A DNA stretch of 64,000 nucleotides from Omphiscola glabra (taxonomy: Eukaryota; Mollusca; Gastropoda; Lymnaeidae), in the NCBI GenBank assembly GCA_964017045.1, contig OZ024797.1, positions 12,183,062 through 12,247,061 of the forward strand. Reading direction: 5' to 3'. The notes under the pieces were generated by a model. It saw only the letters and a list, made by a program, of their open reading frames with translations, was not told the origin of the DNA and did no database searches. Below, one piece after another: positions 34,101-44,859 of this stretch (position 1 is its first letter; each line of letters opens with the position of its first letter). The position numbers and the translations under genes are program-made.

Positions 34101-37100
34101 AATAATTGAATAAACTAACCAGGCGATCTTTCAGGGCCCGTAATCACATACCGATAGCCACTGGGATGGTAGTGTTTAGCACGTGACTATTAAGTGGCTC
34201 TTTACGCCCTACTACTCCCCCTTAAGTCCAATAGTCCAATCAACCAGCAACGTGCCCTCTAACACTGCATGTTATGATGATTATGTTGGCCTGTTGACTG
34301 GATCCCCTAGCTTTGTGCACCATTATTTCCTGATTTTAATATAAATGAGGCTGTATGAATGATGTGAAAATAAATTATTTTAGAGATCAGGCGCCTTCCC
34401 CTTTTTATAAAGACACAGTGGTTGTTGACTGCAATATTTTCTTTTGGCCTTAGGATTGTAATGGGAGATAAATATGTTGTTTTCCCTCACTCTCCTTGAA
34501 ATGCGCCATTTATCAATAAACCAACTGCCAAGGTCAAATGCACCACTGTCCCACACGACTTAACTGCGTGATTACATCGGTATTAGTTTCGCGATCAGTT
34601 GTAGGTTGCATCGTATATACGCTGAGTCATATGGGCAGGCAGTACTGACTGCTGGAACTTAATTATGTCATGAAAATAAAGAGAAATTGAGGTCAGCTGC
34701 ATACCAAGTTCTCATACAATTCAATAATAGGCAGACACTATGGGAGGGAAAAAAAAGGGGGAGGGGGGCAGAGCCGTCGCGTGGGCATGTTTTAAAAATA
34801 AATGGTAGTGTTGAAAAATGAACTGGCTTGTGCCACACTCTACCCCTCAATGGTTTAGTTCATAGGAAAGACGAAACATGGAAATAACTATTCACCTATA
34901 CCTTATACATGTCATGACATGGTTTTACCATACGATATGATGTTTTGTATCCCAGGAGATTTTCTTTCCCTTAGTCATTATTTTCTGCTCAAATCTTCTA
35001 ATGCTGTAAACATCATTTTAAAAAAGGTGCAATAAAACTCTACAATTTAACAGTGTTATTTTTTTTAAAAAATATTTCCTGTGCAAAATAGAAACGTGTT
35101 TGAAACATTGTGGGTCATTGTCAAGTTAGGGATATCAGATTCTCTCAATTTAATTCATATCTTTTTTTTTTTTTTGTGTCTTTTAATGTGATTGCTATAA
35201 AGGCTTTAATTGTATATTCAAATGTACATTTTAATTTGCAACATTAATGTCTTACATGAGATGAATGCTTGAATGCCTTAGGTTTTACTTTTCACAAAAC
35301 CTCACCAAAACACTTTTAGACATCTTTTATGGAATATAGTAATGTCCCATTTGAACGAATGTCCTTAATGTATGCTGTTATTACTTGGACTAGAGTTCAA
35401 AAGTGATGAGCATTTGAAATAAAGCAAACATACTGGGATGTTGGCTTCTGACTGCAAATGCCTACTTTTAATCCATTACATTGAGCCAGTTCAAAGATTG
35501 TGTGTCATAAAACTGAGTACATTATTATTTTTTTTTTAAAATTATATTTAGTTTGAGTAACGTTTTTAAAAGAAAATTAAAATTAATTGGTCAACATAAG
35601 AAAGGGATTTTAAAAAAAATCAGTGCATTTTTACTTGAATAATGTTTACATTAATCTATCATAAATACCTCCAAAGGGTACATAACTATAATGAAGTTAA
35701 AATTTAATAACTTACACCCTCATTTTCTTAAATATTTTAATCACATTACATTTTAGTATGTTCAATAATTTTCTTATTTATTTATTTTCAAATGAAAGGA
35801 ATAGACATAAAAGAAAAGAGCCATTCATTAACTTGGTTAATAATGGGTGATATTAGAATTTATTTGACTTCAAGAAAATTATGAGACGGCTGATTTCTTA
35901 TTTCAAATAGGGATTAGTTATTTTATTCCCCAACGCCGCACCCCCCTCCCCCCCCCCCCTTTTTTTTCCTGTGCATTTACCTTAGGTGATGGCACCATTG
36001 TATCAGTTAAACTAATTTCTTGCGTTGTGCTTAAGTTTTGCTTTTAAAATTGTATCGTTTGTCATAAGATGTCTATATTTAATTTTTTTTCATATTCTAC
36101 CTTCGTTATGTTCAGTAATTATCTATTTCATATATACTTAGCATTTAAATTTTTCATTTAACAAGTGATGTGACTAAAAGTTATCCAATAACAGATTGTT
36201 TTTATTTAAGGCCATAAAACAATACCACCAATGATGGCATAATATTAATTCCTTTAAAAAAGCTCTGTGAACATGTCCCATTGGTTTTATTACAGAACAT
36301 TTTATTTAAGTTAATAATAGAGACATTAGATCGGTGAATTATTTAATCCATATCTTTAAATTGTACATTTATTTATTTTTGTGGTCCACTTCAGTGCAAG
36401 ACCTGATCTACTGGCGAGATGTGAAGAAAACTGGTATTGTGTTTGGAACATTGTTGATGATCTTGGTGTCTCTGGCTGTCTTCTCTCTCCTAAGTGTCAT
36501 TGCATACTTGTCTTTGGCCGTCCTGACAGTCACCTTTAGCTTCGTGGTCTACAAAAAGATCATGGGCGCTGTCCAAAAGTCCAGTGAGGGACATCCATTC
36601 AAGTAAGGATTTAGAAAAGATGTTTTCTCTTACTAAAAAGGGTATCTATGATTTAAAATTTGTTGTCCATACATTCAGCACATGCATACTGCTATATAAA
36701 GACGGATTGTTTTTTTACAAATGAATTCCAACATTTTAAAATTCAAAAGAATCTATTTTGATTCTAATTTTCTGTTAAGTTGTTTTATAATTATAATAAT
36801 CTATTCCTTACATACAAATGTAAAGAATGATACATAGCACTCTTGGCTAGATAAGCTCAATGCACAATATAGTTTGAATTGATCAATAATGTTATCAAAT
36901 AACCTTTAACTCATTTTAATTATTTTTTTAAAATTTTAATATTGTAAGTGCACACCTGGCACAAAACTTCAAAATTGACATTTTAATTAAAGGACAAAAG
37001 CTACAACTCTCTGAAGTAGACTCTCAATCAAGCTAAAGTCATATTAAAAAGATGTCAAATTCAATATAGTCTAGTCATTTGTTTTACCTTATTATTGCCA

Positions 37101-40100
37101 ACCAAAAAGCTTTCATTTTGTCTTCCATTGTTGTTGTTGTTTTTTATACATACAAAAGTTTTTTTTGTAATGAAGGTGAAATGCATATTTAATTTGCATT
37201 TCAATTTCATACATGTGAACATAAAAAAATTTGTTCACAAAACAATGCATTGAAAAAATTTCTTTGTAATAAGATTTTCCTGAATTTTTTTGTATCCTCT
37301 CATTTATTTGCTTTATAAGTGCTCAAGGGCAATTTTTTTTTAAAATTTGAAAGTGCTTGTAAAGACAAAACAATGCATTAATACCTTGATTCAATATATA
37401 TTATTATTAGTGCAAACTATGGTTTATGCAACTCATATTATAAATCAACTTGCTTCTGAATCACTTTAATAACTTTACTTTTCCAATCCTTAGGACCATC
37501 TTGGAGCTGGACATTGAGTTAAGTGAACAGAAACTGAAGAGTGTCATTCAGAGCATCCTAAAAAATGTCAACAGCTTAACTAATGAATTAAGACGTCTCT
37601 TCCTTATTGAGGACATTGTTGATTCAATTAAGGTATGAGTAAGGAAGGTTTTTATAGTAATTTACCTACATTTTCTCTCACTAAAAGTAAATACAAAGTC
37701 TTTTTAAAGACAGAAATAAACTTTGAAAATGCATTGAGTTGTTAAATTAAACATAAACTCTACAGTTTCCAACTTGTTGATTTGTAGGGTCTTCTGAAAC
37801 AAGGATGTAGTGATTTGAGTGGATGGCATTCTCAAAACATGAATCTAAAACTTCACATAGTTTAGTGGCTCTTTTCTAAATGCAGGATTGGGTGCAGTTA
37901 ATATATTTTTAAAAATAATTTTAAACTGGGTCCATTTTCCTAGGCTATTACATCCTATTTATAGTATAACAATTTGGTTCTGTGTTGTATTTAGCGTACT
38001 GGGTTTTAACAATGTTGTATTTAGCACACTAGTTTTAAACAATGTTAAATGCAACACACTCGGTTTAAACATGTTTCCATCAATATTTCAAATCCCCAAT
38101 GCAGATGCAAAATCTCAGTTCAAAAATGGTTACATTTGAAAATTTCAGTTTGGATTGCTCTTGTGGGCTCTCACCTACATTGGATCCTGGTTCAGTGGAA
38201 TGTTTCTCATTGTCTTGGGTGAGTTCCTTGTTGTCAACATTAACACATCTTGTTTTGAGCCATTACATTAATTATTGCATGTGCTTTCAAAATATTTGTG
38301 TGCCTTCAAATTATTTATGTGAAGGCTTATAAGTCTTTATATTGGCAAGCTGTGCTTAATACATTTTTGGTTATTTTAGAAAGTTCCTAAGGTTCTATTT
38401 TTAATAAAAAATGAAAATATTTGAAAAATCTTTTAAATGTGTTTTTACTATAATTTTGTTACAGGCCTTGTCCTTCTTTTCACTTTGCCCAAGGTGTATG
38501 AAACATATAAGGTAGGTATTAGCGTAGAACAAGTGTGTATTAACTCCTATGTCTTATATGGTAAGATATTTAACAGCCTAAAATATTATGGGCATTGAGC
38601 AATGTATATTGTAGAAATAATTTGCCTTGGTTTGTTTCACCAGACCATCGTTGGGCAAATTGTTGAGAGAGGGAAACTCTAATCTATCAAAAGTTTTGGA
38701 CGTTTCTGCTAATCTTGAATTTAATGCTTTGGCGAAAGACGAAAGTACTGATGCCACCAGTACAGCTTAATTTGAAATTTGTATCTGAGGTATTCATTAA
38801 CAGTTGCGCTACAGCCCATGTAGGGCCCTAACCTGCATCTTCACATCCTGCCATTTTTCCAGGAGACATCTGATAGTAAAGATATGTTCTGTGGTTGATC
38901 TATTTAGCACCCCTTCAAAGTGTCGTGACCATCTCTCTTTACTGCTCTCTGTGATCAGTTATCCATCCATACATTCACACATGTGATCTTGCTTGAAAAG
39001 CCTTTCTTTTCCTGCTTCATCTTTAGATAGGTTCCCCTAACATCTCTTTCTTTTGTGGCTGTACTATTTTTTTTTAAACTTTTCTCCGTCATGTTTTTTT
39101 TTTTCATTCTACAAATTTTGGTAGCCACCCTTCTTATTTCTTAAAATAATTTTTGTATTCTTCTTGGCAGCATCAGCCAAGCCTTGTTTCTTTCGTCTAA
39201 AGTTTTCTCCATTCTGCATCATACCTTCCTGTTCTTTTCCCTGTCTGTTTCAATCCTATGGGATATGTTCAAATTTTTGTAAAACATAGTAGCTTGCCAC
39301 CTACTTTTACCACTTTGAGTAGGTTCAAAATCATGTTTGTTGTTTCTTAACATATGGTTAATTAAAGCATACCCAATTATATAGTATTTAAAATAAAATT
39401 TATGCTTTTACTCTAAATAATTTCTTTCCTTTCAATTCTTTGTCAAGTCATCCACTCCATGTTTACTTAGCCAAACCATGATAACCAAAAATGATACGAA
39501 AGTGTAAATGATATGCACCAACCCATTATGCTCTTTTCTCTCCGAAAATAAATATTTTTTTCCGTCATGATCTTTCCCCATTGTTTTCTCTGTTACACTT
39601 TTAACAATTTGCTTCATTTGTTCCCATTGTTCATTTATAAAGATGTTGTTAGCCATTTCCCTTTCAAAAAGTTTCTACTTTGAATCTTCTGTTGATATGT
39701 CTCAGTAATTTTGAAGTCTCTACTTAACTTCTGGCTCTTGTACTGTTTTTATATTTTATGTTGTATATTGTAGGTGTTTGTTTATATTTAATTTTTACAA
39801 GTAGATGATCTGAGTCTACGTTTGGCCCTCTAAAGCTTCGTACATCTAAAATATTGAAGCCATGCCACTAGTTAATGAGTACGTAATCTATATGATTACA
39901 GGTAAATCCATCTAGTGATATCCATGTTGCTTTATGTATTTGTTTGTGTTGGAACATTGTGCTGCTGATCTTCATTCCTATACACCTGCATTTGTGATCA
40001 GCTATTTTCAACGATGAAGCACACAAATAATAAATCTAGAACCAAAATTTCTGATTAGCATCTTGAAAACTTACTGAGAATTTCAACTACTTCCATCGAG

Positions 40101-41135
40101 ACAGATATTGGCCTGGGTTCCCAATGTTAAACATCTCATTAACTTCATGTTGCTGAATGAAGTGTCAATTATTTAATTATATTAACTATATATAAGAAAT
40201 TCTAGTGTATTTAATTTGTGGCCCAAAACAATGTTTCTCCTTACAATATGGTCCAGGGAAGCTAAAAGGTTGGACACCCTTACTGGAGAATGTATTTGGT
40301 CATATTAAACAATATTGTGCTATGATTCTGCATAATTCATCACTAACACTTTTTAAGATCAAACTCAGGTTGTAAAAGCTTTATGTTTTTAAAGTTTTTT
40401 TTTTTAAAACTATTTTAGTCCTAGCATAAGTAGTATTATCATTAATTCTGCTTTAACATTACACTTTGAAAAGTGATTTTAAATTTTATTTCTCTATTTC
40501 AGGTGCAAATTGATAATTATTTTGGTTTGGCCAAGGCACAGGTCAACAATGTTTTGAACATGTAAGTGAACTCATTAATTATTTACTTACTTCACTAGGA
40601 TAACATTTATATCCAAAGTACAGACCAAAAAAAATTCATGTGTGCATCACTATTCCTGTTTGGGAAAATATTGAACATTTTCTTGAATTATTTGTCACCA
40701 TCACTTTGGATGCCAGCCAATCCAGACACATCAAAAACCTAGGCCTCATTAAATAGAACTTATTTTAAATGAAATCATCTGTGAAAATGATTTCATCCAT
40801 ATTCCATGTACTAAACTGAACTAACAATAATGCCAATGGATCTAGCTCTAGTTAGTAGGAGAGATGAAGAATACAGATCTAGTTCCAGTCAAAGTGTTGA
40901 CATTTGAAAAATTATAATTGGAAAAACGGTGGATTTGAATTTATTTTCTCTTTATTTGCTATTATTTTGGCTGTGTAATATTCTTTTTAAATTTGAGTAT
41001 GATTTTTGTAAGACACATTATTTGTGGAGTTCCTCTTAATTGTGTTTGCAGCTTGCAATAATGCTTTTATTTTTTTGTTACTGCAGTATTCAAAGTAAGC
41101 TGCCATTTTTGAAGAAGAAGGAGAAAGCTCAATAA
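19127..41135 (+). CDS. RTN: Reticulon (ER-shaping membrane protein)
   Basis: Exons: 19127-19751, 36395-36602, 37494-37632, 38149-38218, 38465-38511, 40503-40561 and 41087-41135. All have GT-AG borders and matching phases (1, 2, 0, 1, 0, 2), giving 398 residues. Exon 1 encodes an acidic, disordered N-terminus (residues 1-208, rich in D, E, S and P). The reticulon-homology domain starts [18 protein letters not shown]. It holds a first long hydrophobic hairpin, a loop with ELSEQK and [19 protein letters not shown], and a second hairpin ([14 protein letters not shown], then [15 protein letters not shown]). The tail ends KKKEKAQ, which fits a KxKxx ER-retrieval signal. Reticulons insert these hairpins into the outer ER leaflet to curve tubules. 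The ATG is the first after an upstream stop. A 16.6-kb intron follows exon 1 and contains candidate cassette exons. The exon 4-5 and 5-6 introns are small and 2 kb, the latter carrying a LINE relic. The paralogue number cannot be assigned from sequence alone. Confidence 0.95.
22811..22885 (+). CDS. Candidate 75-bp reticulon cassette exon (phase 1-1)
   Basis: A strong polypyrimidine tract (run of T ending TTATTAG) precedes 22811 and GTAAGA follows 22885. The segment is open in the phase required by the neighbouring reticulon exons and is 25 codons long. The encoded peptide ([20 protein letters not shown]...) is not obviously disordered, so this could be a decoy. Confidence 0.3.
24167..24283 (+). 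CDS. Candidate 117-bp reticulon cassette exon (phase 1-1)
   Basis: Acceptor TTTGTTAG and donor GTAACA flank 39 open codons in phase 1. The peptide reads [20 protein letters not shown] and then [18 protein letters not shown], which looks like ordinary coding sequence with acidic and then basic parts. The acceptor tract is weak. Confidence 0.35.
26314..26343 (+). CDS. Candidate 30-bp reticulon microexon (phase 1-1)
   Basis: TTTATTAACACAG precedes and GTATGT follows. Ten codons in phase 1 encode TWLKGVDPR plus the split codons. Both splice sites are good, and the length keeps the reticulon frame whether or not it is included. Confidence 0.4.
27527..27571 (+). CDS. Candidate 45-bp reticulon microexon (phase 1-1)
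   Basis: The acceptor is TGTGAACAG and the donor a perfect GTAAGT. Fifteen codons encode [15 protein letters not shown]. The base composition is markedly richer in GC than the surrounding intron, and the peptide (P, A, S and acidic) suits the disordered N-terminal arm encoded by exon 1. This is the best of the four candidates. Confidence 0.55.
30552..30725 (+). repeat. 36-bp minisatellite in reticulon intron 1
   Basis: About five units of AGGGTGAAAAACGAATATGA + ATCATATGTCTATGTT, the first diverged and the last shortened. The unit length is a multiple of three, so it is read as an open repeat in one frame, without other signs of coding. Confidence 0.9.
32464..32957 (+). repeat. 30-32-bp minisatellite in reticulon intron 1
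   Basis: About sixteen units of GATGGAGGCCGTGGCAAGTC + ACCAGTAGAGTT. Early units have GTGACCAGTAGG and lack two bases. It lies in the GC-richer part of the intron. Confidence 0.95.
38800..39970 (-). pseudogene. LINE relic (endonuclease C-terminus and linker) inside the reticulon gene
   Basis: On the minus strand from 39960 the translation reads [20 protein letters not shown], then after a stop [15 protein letters not shown] and [12 protein letters not shown]. This is the IDYVL...R..RGADxxSDHxLV end of an RTE/Jockey-type endonuclease. Further on are [20 protein letters not shown] and, near 38910, [14 protein letters not shown], the linker just before the RT. Stops and shifts are frequent and the RT is absent. 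It lies antisense within the intron between reticulon exons ending 38511 and starting 40503. Confidence 0.75.
40205..40283 (+). mobile_element. Right end of a Charlie-like hAT or MITE
   Basis: TTTGTGGCCC ... GGTCCAGGGAAG ... AAAAGGTTGGACACCC resembles the end of the hAT relic at 13776-13854 (GTGGCCC ... TTGGCCCGTC ... AAAAGGTTGGCCACCCCTG). Only this end is seen. Confidence 0.45.
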
Positions 41136-41746
41136 GTTACAAGATGTTAAGACAACAGTAATGACAGCAAATCCTCAGTTACAACTAGACCAAACCTGAC
41201 ACTTAAGAACATTTCCGAAGGAGACACCACAGCACATATTTGAGACTAGTTAATATTCATTTTAGAATTTCAAGTGACTTAATTATCTTATGTCATCAGA
41301 AGAAGCTATGGAAAATTTGTTAAGAGTAAAGTCACACACCAATGTCTATTTGACGTCAAGAACATTTATGTTGCACCTGTCACCAACTTTACAAGGTGAA
41401 CACACAAACCTGAAATGTTTGTGTTTAACATAAGACATTATGTTATTATTATTCCTCGTTTGGATAAGCAGGGATGGTTAAACTTTATAATACACAATAT
41501 TGCTGTCATTTACATATGACTATTTTCGTTTTCAAGAGCTGATATTTCTTCATTGTAATTGGCTTTATATTAGCATATGGTATGTGTGATTTGATGGCTG
41601 TTATATTCCATAGTGTGTAATACTTGACCTAGAGCATTATTTTAAAAGAAATTATATAATTTTAGATCTAGGTTTACACAATGATAAAAGGAATCTGTTT
41701 TTTTAAAAACATTTTTAAGGCTATTTGTGTTTTGCAATGTTAGGCC

Positions 41747-41752
41747 AATAAA
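41747..41752 (+). terminator. Proximal reticulon poly(A) signal
   Basis: AATAAA about 610 bp after the stop codon. Confidence 0.45.
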
Positions 41753-44073
41753 AGTTGAAGCTATTTTTTTATAATAGCTTAACTTGCAAGAGTTAAGTAT
41801 AGCCTTTTTTTCTCTTTCAGTATATTGTCTTTCTTTGCTAATTCACAGGGTTCTTTTATTTAACTGGTGCACTCTTTTTCCTTCAGATCATTATTTTGTT
41901 TCATGTCTTACATTTGATTGATGTATTTTAGTTCTTTCATTTAAACTACATTTTAACAGTTAGGACTTTCCATTAATCAAAAGCACACAAGTATTACTGT
42001 AGATTTCTATAAAGCCAAATATACATATAATTATTTTTTTTCTGAGTGCATGTTTTGTAATTACTATTAGTGAAAGTGAAAATGCCATGCAAATGAACCA
42101 CCTATTAATCATGTCCAACAACTTTTTAAAATGAATATTTTATTCTAAATACTGCTAATTTTTTAATTTTTTTTTAAACTTTAAATTGTACTGGTAAAAC
42201 AATAAGCATTTGATAAGTGTAGGATGCCTAGTTAGTAATATTTTTTTTTTAACTTACCTATTTAAAATATGCCATCCTTGTATTAGTTTTATTTGTATTT
42301 TCTTGAATATGTAAAGAAGGAGCTATCTAAAATTATTACTAAGAAAATGTTTATTTTAAACTGCTCAATTTGTTTTAATTCTTTAAGGTTGTTTTTTTTT
42401 TCAAAGAAGATAGATCTAGTTATTTCTGCTCATTTTTTTAAAAACATTTTTGAGGGAGTGTTTAATTTGTTAAAGTTACAGTAATTTAGTTGTAAATATA
42501 ACATTTCCAATGTTATGACAGATTGTTCCATAAGCCTCTAAATTATCAATGTACTGTCAGGTTTTGTTGAAAAGGCTGTGGATGACAGTTGATTGTACAT
42601 GAATGGTTTGATGCACCTTTTTCCCTCTTACTCTATCATGTGATAAATGTTAAACATTTTGCAGTTGGTTTGTTTTAAATCATGATATTGGCTTGCCAGG
42701 TGTACAAGATTGTTGTAACATCATTATTGCTTTTATAGGCATTATTTAGGAATAAATTGCAACTTTTTCTTCTTTTTTTTTTTAAATATTGAATATTGTA
42801 TTTCCTAAACACTTTGAAAATAATATCAAGTTTGCATACATATATATATGCCAGAACAGGATGGTGCTTTTTATTAATTATTGAATTTGCTTTTGAATGA
42901 TATCTGGCCATCATTTAAACTTCATTACAATGCACCATCAAAAGTTTGTAGTGTTGATGAGTTATTGTATATCATTACTTTGTTGCTTGATATTTGCTGA
43001 TTGTTAATATTTCTATCACTGATGGCATCATTTTTTTTAGATCCAAGCAATCCTTCATGCCAGTTCAATACCAAAAATTGGATTTTATCGATGAGGAATT
43101 AGGCAATATTTTATGGCCAATCTGGCATTTTTTGAATGGCTCCTTTGATGATCTCATGGGTATTCTTAATACATACAATTAACATTTCTTCCAGATAGAA
43201 TTTTAGTAGAATTTAAACATCCAACATTACATTTACCTTCAGGCGTATTGGGGATCAGGCATTAAGTTTTTTGGGGGTTTTTTTTTTTACTCTCTTTGTG
43301 GAAATTTTAACTTAAATCCAAATCACTTTATAAGGATTTTAATCTAAACAATATTACTACTACAGAAACTGGCAGGAAATGTCAGCATTATTCCGGAAAA
43401 GGTCAATGTAATAATTCTGAATGCTTACTAAAAGCGTTAACTAAACCATACTAATCAAGGATGATGCAGTTTAAGTATAAAGTTATTTCAGTTTTTTCTT
43501 TAATCCATTGTATTTTAAATTCAAGGTTGATATTTTTCCCTTCCTAGTCTTTTAATTATAATTTTTTTGATTCAGTCACATCTGTGGACAGTATGTAAGG
43601 GTAATATTTTTTCCCCATTTGATGTCTTGGCATTTTTCTTGTGTGAAAACAAAGTACACATCTGGAAATAAGAATTGAGAATACCAATATTCCTTTACAT
43701 GGGGGTTGGGGGGGGGGGGTGTAATGGAAAGAAAAAGAAAGATTTACTATTTTTCATTTTCCGTTATTTATTTAAAAAAGATAATTCTATCTGTAGTGTA
43801 AAAAAATATTTGTTTTCCATAATTGTAAATTCAAATCATAGAAACTATGCTATATCCATTTTTGTAATGGAAGGGAGAAACAGCCATAACTTGACACCAA
43901 GGGATAAAAAGTAGAGACAAAATGTACTTGAAACAGATTTTTTTTTAGTACTGGTTTATATTTTAAGATGTAATATTTTAGACTCTGATGTGCTTTATGG
44001 CTCTAAACATTTTTGTGAGTGAAATTTATTTTGCCACAGTGGTACTGTACAATTTCACATTTCGTATAAGATC

Positions 44074-44079
44074 AATAAA
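44074..44079 (+). terminator. Distal reticulon poly(A) signal
   Basis: AATAAA followed by GTGATGTGTC, a GT-rich downstream element, at the end of the long AT-rich stretch. Confidence 0.5.
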
Positions 44080-44687
44080 TGTGATGTGTCTAAAATCAAA
44101 ATCAAGTCTTACTTTTGTATTATACAACGGTACAATTTTATTGTAAGTGGTTTGTTGTTTTGGTTTCTTGTTGATATTGTCTATCTTCTTCTTATGATTA
44201 CTCATTGATAATCTACTCTATACAAAAACATATTGTCTGTAAATGTTAAAAAATGTACAAAAAGAAGCTTTTTCGTAGCAATGGAATAACGTTTTAAAAA
44301 CCATGTTTGCTTTCTTTGGGCATCCACCTGTCCTCCATTGAAACCAGCGCCGGATTTACTGTGGCACACCTGCACCAGGTCTACCTTGAACATTTTAAAT
44401 TATCTCATTCGCACAAAAGTATTATTAAGTCATGAACTATTTATTGTTAAGTCATGAACTATTGAATATGTTTGACTACAATCCATTGAAATTCAACGCT
44501 GCATTCCCACAAGTCCCTGAAAGTTCCTCATAAGGCGGCCCTTAGGTTGGCACTGAGGTTTCCACAAAGCTTTCAATTATCTCAAAGGCAGCTTTCTGAA
44601 ACTGTACAGGGCTATGTTACGTCACTGCTTTGTCACTCAAAGCCAAACGTACATAGGGACGGGAACGTTCCGCATATGGCAAGAATG

Positions 44688-44832
44688 ATTGGGATAGGTG
44701 TCAGTCGGAAAAGATTGCGATAGGTGTCAGTCTGAATGACTGGGATAGGTGTCAGTTGGAATGACTGGGATAGGTGTCAGTCGGAATGACTGGGATAGGC
44801 GTCAGTCGGAATGACTGGGATAGGTGTCAGTC
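44688..44832 (+). repeat. 25-bp minisatellite
   Basis: Six units of TGGGATAGGTGTCAGTCGGA + ATGAC, just beyond the 3' end of the minus-strand LINE relic. Confidence 0.9.
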
Positions 44833-44859
44833 GTTCTCTATTTTTGGTGAGTTTGACTG

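Larger units (their letters stand above)
19752..36394 (+). other. Large reticulon intron 1
   Basis: 16.6 kb between the acidic first exon and the reticulon-homology domain. The part from 19.8 to 27.3 kb is AT-rich and quiet apart from the candidate exons listed separately. The part from 27.3 to 34.9 kb is richer in GC, has two minisatellites and might hold an alternative promoter, although I could not identify a first exon. Homopolymer runs occur at 28936-28950 (G) and 35942-35970 (C then T). Confidence 0.8.
41136..44100 (+). other. Reticulon 3' UTR
   Basis: AT-rich noncoding sequence follows the reticulon stop codon. Poly(A) signals at 41747-41752 and 44074-44079 would give a 0.6-kb and a 3-kb 3' UTR. 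Short frames in it look incidental. Confidence 0.6.

Noticed and set aside
42994..43182. 62-residue frame in the reticulon 3' UTR
   Set aside because: No splice context, family resemblance or start context; probably chance in AT-rich DNA.
44345..44553. CAGCGCCGGATTTACTG ... GGTTGGCACTG as another hAT MITE
   Set aside because: Ends resemble hAT termini, but they match each other poorly and the flanking octamers do not agree.
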